From: Hormoscilla sp. GUM202
GTDB taxonomy: Bacteria; Cyanobacteriota; Cyanobacteriia; Cyanobacteriales; Desertifilaceae
Length of the DNA stretch: 64,000 bases
NCBI GenBank assembly: GCA_005518205.2
Contig: RFFC02000015.1
Coordinates: 69,567-133,566 of the forward strand
Direction: 5' to 3'
Positions 36,163 through 45,436 of this stretch are shown in pieces (the first letter of the stretch is position 1; each line of letters begins with the position of its first letter). A program made the translations under genes and the position numbers. Below the pieces are notes generated by a model. The model was not told the DNA's origin. It made no database searches and was given only the letters and a program-made list of their open reading frames with translations.

Positions 36163-36276
36163 GCATTAAACCGCTTCTGCTTCATAAGCGAGATGCATAA
36201 TAAACCAATTTCTGAAGCTTGAGATTAGAAATGAGGTCACCAGCAGACTCATCTTGTTGAGCTAAAAAGTAGTTGA
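36163..36276 (-). pseudogene. Internally deleted copy of the Panacea gene
   Basis: The sequence joins cattaaaccgcttctgcttc (as at 35343, the 3' end of the gene) directly to gcgagatgcataataaacca and the 5' coding part (as at 35676-35760). It is a duplicate that lost about 300 bp. Confidence 0.75.
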
Positions 36277-36321
36277 TGGTGGGCGGTGCCCATCCTACGC
36301 ATTTTGAATTTTGAATTGCTT

Positions 36322-36747
36322 ATGAAGACACTCTTTATAGCTTGGCAGGATGGAAACAGCGGTGCTTGGTTTCCAATTGGTCGGTTGACCTTTGACGAGA
36401 AAGAACATAAATTCGCTTACACTCACGGTTTACGGGAAGCTCAAACTCAGTGTGGGTTTCAACCCTTGCTGTGTTTTCCCAACCCGAAGGAAGTCTATTG
36501 GTTCTACGTACTGAGGATAAGTTTCTGGTGGGGGATTGTCCATCTATTGGATGATGATAGCTTAGAAATTATACAGCAGCAGCCAGAACTGGTAAAGATT
36601 CATGTCGATCGCGTCAACCCCAAGCAGACACCACTCCAGTTTCGTTTATTGTGCCACATGACCGCCCAGTGGCCTCAATATTTTCGTCCATTTTCTAGCC
36701 AGATGTATCGACCAATTTGTCCCGATCGGGCAGTAATTATGGCTTGA
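36322..36747 (+). pseudogene. HIRAN-domain protein remnant
   Basis: It starts MKTLFIAWQDGNSGAWFPIG, the conserved start of a cyanobacterial protein family. The middle is deleted after CFPNPKEVYW. Another frame then shows LRTEDKFLVGDCP (HIRAN-like), and the main frame resumes with LLDDDSLEIIQQQPELVKIH, VDRVNPKQTPLQFRLLCHMT. I infer one ancestral protein of about 250 residues with a large deletion and two frame changes. Confidence 0.65.
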
Positions 36748-36798
36748 AGACCAGGCACAGTGGCAGGCATCTTGCCTGCCACCCGTCAATAATCCACA

Positions 36799-37545
36799 TT
36801 AACCGATCGGGCTGAAGATTAAACTAACGGCGTGATGCATGTGATGATGCATGGCACCCGTCCGCAGCAGGGTGAGAAGGCCGATTATCAGAGTTAGCCA
36901 ACCGCCGAGACGATAGAGTTGCGATCGCCTCCAAGCGCTCAACTTAGACGTTGACACTCCTACTGTCAGCATCATTGGGAAAGTCCCCAACCCAAAGGCC
37001 AGCATCGTCGCTGCCCCCATCACAATGCTACCAGTTTCGGCGGCTTTAATCTGGGCCGCATACAGGAACCCACAGGGTATTAAACCCCAAACCATCCCCA
37101 GGGCGATCTGGGTCCACCAATGGGCATCAACTGATAGTTTCATCATGGCAGCATTCAGGCGATCGTGCCAATTTCCTTGCAAGAGAGGATGTAATATGGG
37201 CAGACGGGGGAGAAAACCGGGCTTAATCTGAACTAAGCCAAACCAAATCAGCATCAAACCCGTAACAATAGCGAAACCCCGACGCATGCTACTATCAACC
37301 CCTGCCAAAGCACCACCTGCAATCAGAACCGAACCGACAGCCCCGATCGCAGCACCCACCATAGCATAGCTGATAATCCGTCCCAAATTTAGCATAGCGT
37401 GAAAATAGAAAGCTTGCCACTTTTTGGCAGATGCTTGCTTCTGCTGGGATAGGGAAAATGCCACTGTCAGCGGACCGCACATTCCCGCACAGTGACCGAA
37501 ACTCCCCAGAAATCCCACGGACGCGATTAGATATAAGTCCAGCAT
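36799..37545 (-). CDS. TauE/SafE-like (DsbD_2) membrane transport protein
   Basis: 248 residues, about six membrane helices. The N-terminal GHCAGMCGP motif (Cys pair in TM1) and LIPCGFLY in a later helix mark the DsbD_2/cytochrome c biogenesis-like subgroup of sulfite exporter TauE/SafE proteins, several of which handle copper or other metals. A His-rich tail (HHHMHH near the C terminus) supports metal binding (inference). Monocistronic. Confidence 0.82.
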   Translation of the reverse strand: MLDLYLIASVGFLGSFGHCAGMCGPLTVAFSLSQQKQASAKKWQAFYFHAMLNLGRIISYAMVGAAIGAVGSVLIAGGALAGVDSSMRRGFAIVTGLMLIWFGLVQIKPGFLPRLPILHPLLQGNWHDRLNAAMMKLSVDAHWWTQIALGMVWGLIPCGFLYAAQIKAAETGSIVMGAATMLAFGLGTFPMMLTVGVSTSKLSAWRRSQLYRLGGWLTLIIGLLTLLRTGAMHHHMHHAVSLIFSPIG

Positions 37546-37681
37546 GAGATTCGATCGTGAATTATACTCTTTGATTGTGACTCAATCCGCCGCCTCTGTC
37601 AAAAGACAGCTTGTCATACTTGTGATTGCCCATTGGTGAAGCCATTGTTGGGTTTGGCAACGTTACCCAACCTACTACTTT

Positions 37682-38155
37682 TCACTTTTCAGACCACTTG
37701 CTGAAGGGATGCTGGGCTAAATAAGAGTTAAAGTATCTGCGATCGCCCGAAACTTCTTTCCCTATCCAGTCTGGCAGATCGATGGTCTGATTTTCCTCAG
37801 TAAGTTCCACTTCTGCCATAATTAATCCTTGATTTTCCCCTGCAAACTCGTCTACTTCCCAGATTACACCATCCCTGGGAATCTTGTATCTGGTTTTTTC
37901 AATTTGGGGCCGATCGCACAGAGTCTCCAGCATTTCCCTAGCATCTTCTCCTGGAATAGAATACTCGTACTCTGTCCGATAAATTCCCACCGTTGCACTT
38001 TTCAGCGTCAAATAACCCCGATCTCCTACCAGACGCACCCTGACAGTGCAGCCATTTTTCGTAGCCATGTAACCTTGGCGGTAGACGACACCCCTAGCGA
38101 GCGATCGCCACTCATCACCCTTTACTAAAAATTTACGCTCTATTTCAGTTGCCAT
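37682..38155 (-). CDS. CYTH-domain (triphosphatase-like) protein
   Basis: 157 residues starting ATEIERKFLV, the ExExK signature of CYTH enzymes. Further tunnel residues include RVRL, LTLKS, EYEY, EVDEF and AEVEL, all charged beta strands facing the metal/triphosphate site. Bacterial CYTH proteins usually hydrolyse inorganic tripolyphosphate. It overlaps the end of the upstream Uma2 gene by 11 bases, so the two are translated from one mRNA. Confidence 0.9.
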   Translation of the reverse strand: MATEIERKFLVKGDEWRSLARGVVYRQGYMATKNGCTVRVRLVGDRGYLTLKSATVGIYRTEYEYSIPGEDAREMLETLCDRPQIEKTRYKIPRDGVIWEVDEFAGENQGLIMAEVELTEENQTIDLPDWIGKEVSGDRRYFNSYLAQHPFSKWSEK

Positions 38156-38801
38156 CTTTACTATTTAGTTGCTCTCTCACCCAATTTCGGAATGCTCTCA
38201 TTGTAGCATTCCTCCCCACTATTTTACTTCGTTCCAGATACTTATGCATCACCTCAACTATCGGGAGGCTGGGAAAATGGGGGCTAACTTCCGACTCAAT
38301 ATACCGATCTGCTTGCCGCACATTTATCTCCAGCCTGCGCCCGTTATATCGCCATATTTCCGGCACCCTTAACCCTTCGTAATTATCAAACCTAGTGCGG
38401 GAGGTGATGTCAATTTCAATCGCCAAGTCTGGAGGTGGATCTACATTTAAGTCGATCCGCTTCTTCCCTCTGATCTGGGCTTCGTTCTCGATATAGAAAC
38501 ATTCGTCCGCTTCTATCGCCTGGGCCATCTTTTCGTTTTTGAAGGTGGTAGAACCCAGAGCCCGAAATTCAATATCCAGTTCTTCCAGAAGAACCTTAAC
38601 CAAGTCGCCTATAATTTCTTTATCATCTTCATGTTCTGGCAGGGGGATCACGATCGACAACATTCCTTTACTATAGGACAAGCGAGCTGCACGAGTTTCG
38701 CCCAACTCATCTAAAATATTCTCAAACATCTGCCAGGTGACATTTTTCAGCAACAACTCCTGACCTGGTGGTATAATCAATTGATTCAGTTCCAGTTGCA
38801 T
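38145..38801 (-). CDS. Uma2-family (DUF820) endonuclease-fold protein
   Basis: 218 residues. PD-(D/E)XK-like core of the Uma2 family: PDLAIEIDITSR with upstream EADECFYI and the EVMHKYLE tail. Uma2 genes occur in dozens of copies in filamentous cyanobacteria and their function is unknown; nuclease activity is inferred from the fold. First gene of a two-gene operon with the CYTH protein. Confidence 0.85.
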   Translation of the reverse strand: MQLELNQLIIPPGQELLLKNVTWQMFENILDELGETRAARLSYSKGMLSIVIPLPEHEDDKEIIGDLVKVLLEELDIEFRALGSTTFKNEKMAQAIEADECFYIENEAQIRGKKRIDLNVDPPPDLAIEIDITSRTRFDNYEGLRVPEIWRYNGRRLEINVRQADRYIESEVSPHFPSLPIVEVMHKYLERSKIVGRNATMRAFRNWVREQLNSKDGN

Positions 38802-38873
38802 TGTCTCACCTCTGGTTACTGTGAACCGGTTATTATCAGACCAAAACTAGCAAAGTTAAGATTAGTATAGCAT

Positions 38874-40256
38874 ATGCTAGAGCCGATCGCCCTATTCAAC
38901 GAAAACTTTTATCTCGCCCAGAACCAGGATGTAGCCTCAGCTATAGGTAGCGGTGGTTTCCGTAGCGGATTTGACCATTTCACCCAGTTCGGTCAATTTG
39001 AAGGACGGGACCCCAGCGCCGTTTTCGATACTAGCTATTATCTGGATACCTACCAAGATGTAGCTGACGCTGTTGAACAAAACATCATTACGGCTTTTGC
39101 ACATTTTATCGAGTTCGGTCAATTTGAAGGGCGGGACCCCAGCGCCGCTTTCGATACTGGCTATTATCTGGACCAACACCAGGACGTAGCTAATGCGATC
39201 GCCCGAGACGAACTAACAGGAATTGAACATTTCCTCAACTTCGGTATCGAGGAAAAACGGCAATTTTCGCCCTTTGTGGACCTGAATTTATATCGTGCGG
39301 TTAACCCGGACTTGGCGAGTTTTAATTATTCCCAAGCTTTTGACCATCTAGTGAGTTTTGGCATTGACGAAGGACGGCAATTTACCCCAAGTTTATTCGA
39401 CAGGGTGGATAGCTTCAGCACAGTTATTACCACAAATGGCAATCCCGCTGATGTCTACTATCCTAACTCATCATCCCAGAGTCAGGTTATGGCCTCATTC
39501 CCGATCGCCTTGCTGTTGCCAGGGGCATTGGTAGATAAATCCCAATATGAAAAATTTGCCAACATTGTGGCCAGCTATGGATTTGTGGTAGTGGTGCCCA
39601 ATAACGAGCGATCGCTGCCACAATTCGACTTTGAAGGACTCCTGTCTGAGGCATCAGAAATCGACGACACCCTGGAGTACATAGTAGCAGAAAACGCCAA
39701 CCCTACTTCACCCATCGCGGGAATTGTCGATACCCAGAAGCTAGTCTTGCTGGGTCATTCTAATGGGGGTGCGGTGGGTCTGAGTGCCATTGGCGGTTTG
39801 TGCAATTTTCCCTTGTGTTCTGGCGATTTTGCCCTCCCCGATGAAGTTGTAGCCTCCGCCTTCTATGGCACCAATTTATTAAACCCGGAAACTGGAGAGT
39901 TCTTGGAGATCTCCAATGGGGGAATTCCCATTGCCTTGGTGTCGGGAAGTCTGGAAGGGGTGGCGACTCCCGAGGAAGTCCAAGGCACATTTGCACGGAT
40001 ATCCGATCCGCCCAAAGCATTGATTACCATTTTTGGTGCTAATCACTTCGGCATTACCGATGAGAATAACCCTCGGGGTGCCAGGCCAGATCTGAACCCA
40101 GCAACTCTGGCACAAGACCGGGGCATAGAGGCGATCGCCCGCTGGAGTGCTTTGTTCTTACGAGCGACTGCTTTGAATGACGCTGCTGCTTTCGACTATA
40201 TTTACCGCCGAGGCGACTACCTGGATATCAATGCCAGCGCGATCGCCCAAACCTAG
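38874..40256 (+). CDS. Tandem-repeat protein with C-terminal alpha/beta hydrolase
   Basis: 460 residues. Four N-terminal repeats of about 40 residues (pattern YYL...QDVA.AI, HF..FG..EGRDPS), at about 10-50, 50-92, 92-133 and 133-172, precede an alpha/beta-hydrolase domain: nucleophile elbow GHSNGG (about 297-302) and a late His in FGANHFGI. The hydrolase resembles chlorophyllase/dienelactone hydrolase-like lipases. No signal peptide is seen; the repeats are found in other cyanobacterial surface or secreted proteins (recollection). The combination suggests a localised esterase. Confidence 0.8.
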   Translation: MLEPIALFNENFYLAQNQDVASAIGSGGFRSGFDHFTQFGQFEGRDPSAVFDTSYYLDTYQDVADAVEQNIITAFAHFIEFGQFEGRDPSAAFDTGYYLDQHQDVANAIARDELTGIEHFLNFGIEEKRQFSPFVDLNLYRAVNPDLASFNYSQAFDHLVSFGIDEGRQFTPSLFDRVDSFSTVITTNGNPADVYYPNSSSQSQVMASFPIALLLPGALVDKSQYEKFANIVASYGFVVVVPNNERSLPQFDFEGLLSEASEIDDTLEYIVAENANPTSPIAGIVDTQKLVLLGHSNGGAVGLSAIGGLCNFPLCSGDFALPDEVVASAFYGTNLLNPETGEFLEISNGGIPIALVSGSLEGVATPEEVQGTFARISDPPKALITIFGANHFGITDENNPRGARPDLNPATLAQDRGIEAIARWSALFLRATALNDAAAFDYIYRRGDYLDINASAIAQT

Positions 40257-40261
40257 TCAGT

Positions 40262-40333
40262 CAAGAAACCGGGTTTCCGATCGCATCTATAAAATATCGA
40301 GGGCGATCGTTACAGTATCAACCCGGTTTCTTG
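40262..40333. terminator. Hairpin caagaaaccgggtt / aacccggtttcttg
   Basis: Perfect 14-bp arms 6 bases after the hydrolase stop codon. The loop is long (44 bases), so it is either a bidirectional terminator or a dispersed palindrome. Confidence 0.5.
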
Positions 40334-40444
40334 CTTCTACTTTAATAATTTTATCAAAATGAGGCTTGGCTTACAACTAAAACAGCCTACAAAAAACAAA
40401 TTGTAAAGAAAATATAGCTACAGTTAACAATCCTTATATTACCC

Positions 40445-40500
40445 AGTCGGTTTTAACCGACTTTAGCTATGACGCGGGGGGTTGAACCCCCGGCGGGCTG
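40445..40500. repeat. REP double hairpin (agtcggttttaaccgact), copy 1
   Basis: First palindrome agtcggttttaaccgact, second gggggttgaaccccc, then cggcgggctgacaacgaag. Other copies are at 49929-49993 and 53796-53862, and split by the intron around 34251/35130; a partial tail lies at 51648-51675. Confidence 0.85.
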
Positions 40501-40548
40501 ACAACGAAGCCAGAAAATTACAGGAGGTCAAAATGTCGCAATTGTTTT

Positions 40549-41574
40549 TCAAAATGCACTAACATAATTAGCCAAAAAAGCTTCCACCTCCGCAGCGGTA
40601 GGCTGAGATGCGATCGCCCCCGGCTGCATAGCAGTCAAGGCCCCCACAGCACAGGCATAGGTAACCACATCCCGAGCAGTTTGGGAGTCCCTCAGGCATC
40701 GAATGCCCCGGTGACAAAGCTGATGAATAAAACCAGCCATAAAGCCATCCCCCGCCCCCGTAGTATCTCGAACATCCACCGAGAAAGCAGATACCTTCCC
40801 TTCATTTCCTCCCAGACAGTAGCCCACCTCCCGATCTCCCGCCGTCACCACAACGCCATCAACAGCATCAAGCTTATATTTAATCGCACCCGCATCCTGG
40901 GTGCCAACCAGTAAGTCCGCTTCTTCATCAGATATTTTCAGGAAATCAACTTTATTTAAAAATGTTTTAATCCGTTGTTTGGCATCTTCATAGTTAGACC
41001 AAAACACGGGACGCCAATTTACATCTACCATAATCTTAACATCATACTGTTCTGCTAGCCCAATTGCTTTCTCAATGGCTGCCCGCGTTTCCCGATAGGC
41101 AAGTTCAAGAGTCCCTAATACCAGAAAATCAGCATCAGCAAATAAAGATACGGGAATGTCGTTGGCCTGCAAGTAGGCGTCGGCAAAATCAGTAGTCGGG
41201 ATCTCCCCAAACCCCGCAAAGGTGCGATCGCCCGACTCCGAACGCACCACATAAACCTGGCGCGTGGGTGCTGTCGGATGGCGCTGCACCCCTGTAACAT
41301 CCACTCCCACATCTTGTAATAGTTGCACCAGAGAATTTCCCGGTTCGTCCACGCCTACAGAACCAATAAACCCAGATGATGTCCCCAACTTCACCAACGC
41401 ACAGGCCACATTAGCTGGTGCGCCTCCGGCATAAGGAGTCCAAGACTGCACCTGTTCTAAGGGCAGTCCGAGTCGATCTGCTAACAGATCGAATAATATT
41501 TCACCCAAACACAAAACACGGGGATTCGTCATAGCACCATTTGCTGAGGTTACCAACTCTACATTATCAAGCAT
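40549..41574 (-). CDS. PfkB-family carbohydrate kinase (fructokinase-like)
   Basis: 341 residues. PfkB signature 1 GGAPANVACALVKLG and signature 2 DTTGAGDGFMAGF with catalytic Asp (GAGD). CLGEILFDLL at the N terminus is typical of fructokinases and related sugar kinases. It phosphorylates a hexose, probably fructose from sucrose breakdown (inference from family). Two possible starts: 41574 used here, or MTNPRVLCLGE at 41532. Confidence 0.88.
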   Translation of the reverse strand: MLDNVELVTSANGAMTNPRVLCLGEILFDLLADRLGLPLEQVQSWTPYAGGAPANVACALVKLGTSSGFIGSVGVDEPGNSLVQLLQDVGVDVTGVQRHPTAPTRQVYVVRSESGDRTFAGFGEIPTTDFADAYLQANDIPVSLFADADFLVLGTLELAYRETRAAIEKAIGLAEQYDVKIMVDVNWRPVFWSNYEDAKQRIKTFLNKVDFLKISDEEADLLVGTQDAGAIKYKLDAVDGVVVTAGDREVGYCLGGNEGKVSAFSVDVRDTTGAGDGFMAGFIHQLCHRGIRCLRDSQTARDVVTYACAVGALTAMQPGAIASQPTAAEVEAFLANYVSAF

Positions 41575-41599
41575 GGAGCATTTGTGGCATCATTATTTA

Positions 41600-41746
41600 T
41601 TAGATAGCCCGTCGGACATCGCTGTTTGACTTCGCCATCAGGGAGATGGCCTCGAGTACCGGAGTGGATGGGGCCACCGTCAGGGGATGAGCGTCAATGG
41701 CAGCTTGTAAGGATAGGGAAGAAATGGGCGGGTTTCCAAGTTGCAT
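41600..41746 (-). pseudogene. CBS-domain sensor protein remnant (48 codons)
   Basis: ATG at 41746 reads LQAAIDAHPLTVAPSTPVLE, then AISLMAKSN, stop. This is the first half of a CBS domain as found at the N terminus of cyanobacterial hybrid histidine kinases; the rest is missing. The gene is cut just before the sugar-kinase gene. Confidence 0.6.
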
Positions 41747-41997
41747 AGCCAAGCCTAGCCTGATTATCTATCTACATTATCTCTTGCACCCGGACCCTAC
41801 AGGATGTGGCGATCCCCATTGGCACGATCTTCAACCTATAGCACATGTCTGGTGTCACCCCCACCGCCGCGATCGCCCCGGCCAAAGTCCGCTCGTGGAA
41901 TTGGCAAAATTGGACAATAGCTGCAAAAAACAGATCCAATTAAATATAATTGCCTATAGAATGTAAGATAGGTAGATATACAGGGATGAGAAGGAAT

Positions 41998-42276
41998 ATG
42001 GCTGGTGGCAGGAAAAAACCAGTGTCTCTCTCAGAAAGAGAACTGCAAGTGCTCGAACTGGTGGCAGCGGGCTTGACAAATCAGAATGTTGCGGAAAAAT
42101 TGGAAATCTCTAAACGGACTGTGGATAACCATGTCAGCAATATTTTGACGAAGACAGCGACGGGAAACCGGGTGGAGCTGGTGCGATGGGCAATGAAATG
42201 GGGTAAAGTATGTATTGATGATGTAAATTGCTGTACTATACAACCTCAATCAGCTAGTGAGGAGGTGGTAACATAA
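41998..42276 (+). CDS. Small LuxR-type HTH protein
   Basis: 92 residues, essentially one GerE/LuxR helix-turn-helix (LSERELQVLELVAAGLTNQN, ISKRTVDNHVSNILTKTATG, NRVELVRWA) without a receiver domain. ATG at 41998 follows gagaagga; the earlier in-frame ATGs lack such a site. It is probably a stand-alone transcription regulator; the next gene begins six bases later, so it may be co-transcribed with hisS. Confidence 0.82.
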   Translation: MAGGRKKPVSLSERELQVLELVAAGLTNQNVAEKLEISKRTVDNHVSNILTKTATGNRVELVRWAMKWGKVCIDDVNCCTIQPQSASEEVVT

Positions 42277-42281
42277 GTCAG

Positions 42282-42551
42282 GTGGACCAACAGAGAATAG
42301 GGATCGGCTGCCCCAGAATGCCTTTGGCAGTATACCGGGAAGTAGCCGCTCACTTGCGGCAAGTAAAAGGGGTGTATGCCGGCGAAATCGGGCAGCAGTC
42401 GAGAGAATTTGATTATCGTGACTCTCAAGTGGGGGGCTTGTTAATTGAGTATGCTCCCCAAGCGGACCGAAATAGTAGGGTACGGGTGGAGCAAATTTTG
42501 GCTATCTATAGCGATCGCTATGGTGCCTGGGAAGTAAGGCCAGCGGAATAA
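42282..42551 (+). CDS. Conserved cyanobacterial small protein upstream of hisS
   Basis: 89 residues: RIGIGCPRMPLAVYREVAAH, LRQVKGVYAGE, SQVGGLLIEYAP and a C-terminal YGAWEV. I recall similar proteins in many cyanobacteria but no function. The start is uncertain: GTG at 42282, or an ATA at 42273 better spaced after ggagg. Its TAA overlaps the hisS ATG (TAATG). Confidence 0.7.
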   Translation: MDQQRIGIGCPRMPLAVYREVAAHLRQVKGVYAGEIGQQSREFDYRDSQVGGLLIEYAPQADRNSRVRVEQILAIYSDRYGAWEVRPAE

Positions 42552-43849
42552 TGGGAGAAATACAAGCGTTACGGGGAACAAGAGATATTCTACCGGATGA
42601 GGTAGGCTATTGGCAGTTGGTAGAAGCAAGGGCACGAGAAATTCTAGATCGATCGGCCTATCGGGAAATCCGGACGCCGATTTTCGAGCAGACGGAACTA
42701 TTCGCACGGGGTATCGGAGAAGCGACGGATGTGGTCGGGAAGGAAATGTATAGCTTCCCCGATCGAAAAGGGCGATCGATTACCCTGCGCCCGGAAAATA
42801 CGGCTGGGGTAGTCCGGGCTTTGATAGAACAGAAGCTTTATGCATCCGGTGGGGTCCAGCGTCTGTGGTACATAGGCCCGATGTTCCGCTACGAACGCCC
42901 CCAAGCAGGACGACAGCGACAATTTCATCAACTGGGACTAGAAGCGATCGGGAGTGCGGACCCCAGGGCGGATGCGGAGGCGATCGCGATCGCCACGGAG
43001 ATCCTGCAAAGTTTGGGTCTGGTGCAACTGCGTTTGGAGATTAACTCGGTCGGGAATATAGAAGATAGACAGGGATATCGCCAAGCATTGGTAGAGTATT
43101 TGACGCCCTACAAAGATGAATTAGACCCAGACTCCCAAGATCGATTGACCCGCAATCCCCTGCGGATCCTGGATAGTAAGGATAAACGCACATCTGAAAT
43201 TGCTGCTGATGCGCCGAGTATATTAGACTATCTGGGACCGGAGTCCCAGGGGCATTTTGAGATGGTGCAGCAGTTGTTGAGCAGCTTAAACATTAGCTAC
43301 AAGCTGAATCCGCGCTTGGTGCGGGGCCTAGACTACTATACTCACACGGCTTTTGAAATTATATCGGATGATTTGGGCGCTCAAGCAACAGTCTGTGGAG
43401 GCGGGCGCTATGATGGATTGGTAGCAGAACTGTCGGGTCCCCAGACGCCAGCGGTGGGGTGGGCGATGGGTCTAGAACGTCTGATCGTCCTCTTGCAGCA
43501 GTTGCAAACATCTCCCCGAATGGCCTCGCTGGATTTTTATCTAGTTTCCCGAGGCGAAAAGGCCCAGATGCAATCGCTCAAACTGGCTTCATATCTGCGA
43601 AAAGCCGGGTTTGCAGTCGAGTTAGACTTGAGTGGATCGGCCTTTAAGAAGCAGTTTGCACGGGCGGACCGGAGTGGGGCGGTGGCCTGCTTGATTCTGG
43701 GAGAGGCAGAGGCAGAAAATGAAAGGGTGCAGTTAAAATGGATGGCATCTGGGGAACAGTCCGAACTCAGTCAAGCAGATTTGCTATCGGACAAGTTGCG
43801 CGACCAAATTGATGCAATCAAAGCATCGGGAACAACATCATCTGAGTAA
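42551..43849 (+). CDS. hisS: Histidyl-tRNA synthetase
   Basis: 432 residues, full length. Class II motifs: motif 1 FEQTELFARGIGE, motif 2 FRYERPQAGRQRQFHQLGLE, histidine-specific LVRGLDYYTHTAFE and GGGRYDGLV, motif 3 AVGWAMGLERL; anticodon-binding domain at the C terminus. Charges tRNA-His. Start codon shared with the upstream stop (TAATG), so translationally coupled. Confidence 0.97.
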   Translation: MGEIQALRGTRDILPDEVGYWQLVEARAREILDRSAYREIRTPIFEQTELFARGIGEATDVVGKEMYSFPDRKGRSITLRPENTAGVVRALIEQKLYASGGVQRLWYIGPMFRYERPQAGRQRQFHQLGLEAIGSADPRADAEAIAIATEILQSLGLVQLRLEINSVGNIEDRQGYRQALVEYLTPYKDELDPDSQDRLTRNPLRILDSKDKRTSEIAADAPSILDYLGPESQGHFEMVQQLLSSLNISYKLNPRLVRGLDYYTHTAFEIISDDLGAQATVCGGGRYDGLVAELSGPQTPAVGWAMGLERLIVLLQQLQTSPRMASLDFYLVSRGEKAQMQSLKLASYLRKAGFAVELDLSGSAFKKQFARADRSGAVACLILGEAEAENERVQLKWMASGEQSELSQADLLSDKLRDQIDAIKASGTTSSE

Positions 43850-43906
43850 GTGACATTAACTCTTACCGATCGGGAGATTTTACCATTAGAAGAGTAGGGC
43901 TGTAAT

Positions 43907-45400
43907 ATGCAGATAATACCAGGTTACTTAATTGTGCTGACGATCGTCCTGGTGGTATTGCCATCAGTAGCGGCGATCTTCTTGCGATTGGCATTATATG
44001 CTCATCTGGGCAGCCAAGGGAAACAGGTGAGAAGGCTACTGCACGGCCAGTCAAATGGAAAAAAACCGAGAATTATAGAATATCTGGAAAAAAGGTTTGC
44101 TGATGCAGTGGTCAAATTGGACCAGGTGAATACGGGGGCGTTGATAGATCAAGTATACAGCCGCGAGAAGGTAGGGTTTTTATCCTGCGAACAAATTGAA
44201 AACATCTGCCGTATCCTGCCAAATTTGCTGCTATCCTTCGGCTTGCTGGGGACTTTTATCGGCATCACGATTAATCTCTGGTCCCTAAGTGAAACGGTCA
44301 GCCAAACTAATGCGATCGATGTGGGAGGTTTGCTGCGAGAATTACAGACGCCGCTACAAGGGATGGGGATTGCTTTCACCACTAGCTTGGCGGCAATATT
44401 CTTCAGTGCGCTGTTAAGAATAGTGAACCTGCTGTTGAATACGACCCTTGCTAAGTACCGCCTGATTAGTGCTGTAGAAGATTATCTAGATAATGTCTAT
44501 CTGCCGACATTGGAGGGTGAAACGAGGCTGGATAAAATAGTTAAGGGGATGACAACATCATTTGATGGCTTCTTAATGAGATTTGGTCAAGCGGTGCGGG
44601 AGGCGGTGCAATCTTCTCTGCAAGACAAGCTGCAAGAAATTTTTGATGCCAATAGGAAAGCGAGTCAGTTGGCGGAACAGGTCTACGCGAGATTGGCCCA
44701 AAGTTCGGGCACGATCGCTAAAAGTGCCGATGAATTTCAAAGGGCTGCAGACCGGTTTATAGAAGTGGCTCAAAGCTTCGAGCACAGCGAGTTTCCCCGG
44801 AAATTGGCAAGTGTAACATCGGACTTGGCGAGCACGCAAAGGAATTTTTCCCAGTCGGCGTCGGTGTTGGTGGAATCAGTGCAAGTGATTGAAACGGCAG
44901 TGGCGGAAATGCATAGTTATAGTAAAAACTTGGCTAAGCTGGGAGAACAAATTAACAGTAGCAATCAAATGTCAGGACAACTGCTAGAGTCCCATCAAAG
45001 GAATCAGCAATCTTTTGGTCAGATGATTCCCGAACTTCAGGAAGGAACTCGTGGCTTCCAGTCGGCGGTGAAAGCATTTGAACGGCTACAAAAACAGGCG
45101 ATCGCGCGAGAAGAGACGGTTTCGGAGGTGCAAGCAGAGCTGACGAAGTTGGTGGGGAATCTGAATAACTATACAGAGGGGGTAAATCGAGGTATTCAGA
45201 ATTTGGGCGAACGGTTTGCGGAAAGCCTGAGTAATCAAACCTACAATAACGACGCCCAGTTTAAGTTGGTGGTGAAAAATCTGCAACAATGTATCAATTA
45301 TCTGAATGAATCGAAACATGAAATGACGCGGATGCGGCAGGTGCTAGAAAAGCAGAAAGGGGGGGATATAATAGATAAGGTCAGAGGAACGAATCAGTGA
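43907..45400 (+). CDS. TolQ/MotA/ZorA-like proton-channel protein with long helical tail
   Basis: 497 residues. TM1 about 7-30; TM2 about 104-125 with the family motif FGLLGTFIGI; TM3 about 153-176 (GMGIAFTTSLAAIFFSALL). From about 200 to 497 it is a long, mostly helical, coiled-coil-prone cytoplasmic tail. This is the architecture of ZorA in Zorya defence systems and differs from the short-tailed TolQ/ExbB. The OmpA/MotB-like partner follows 36 bases downstream. A paralogue with the same plan is at 60188. Role: stator of an ion-driven envelope motor (inference). Confidence 0.82.
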   Translation: MQIIPGYLIVLTIVLVVLPSVAAIFLRLALYAHLGSQGKQVRRLLHGQSNGKKPRIIEYLEKRFADAVVKLDQVNTGALIDQVYSREKVGFLSCEQIENICRILPNLLLSFGLLGTFIGITINLWSLSETVSQTNAIDVGGLLRELQTPLQGMGIAFTTSLAAIFFSALLRIVNLLLNTTLAKYRLISAVEDYLDNVYLPTLEGETRLDKIVKGMTTSFDGFLMRFGQAVREAVQSSLQDKLQEIFDANRKASQLAEQVYARLAQSSGTIAKSADEFQRAADRFIEVAQSFEHSEFPRKLASVTSDLASTQRNFSQSASVLVESVQVIETAVAEMHSYSKNLAKLGEQINSSNQMSGQLLESHQRNQQSFGQMIPELQEGTRGFQSAVKAFERLQKQAIAREETVSEVQAELTKLVGNLNNYTEGVNRGIQNLGERFAESLSNQTYNNDAQFKLVVKNLQQCINYLNESKHEMTRMRQVLEKQKGGDIIDKVRGTNQ

Positions 45401-45436
45401 GGATTGTGGAAGTAGCGTCATAGGGGGTTGTGGAAT

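Noticed and set aside
42273..42284. ATA start codon for the small protein before hisS
   Set aside because: Better spacing from ggagg, but ATA starts are very rare; GTG at 42282 is listed with the uncertainty noted.
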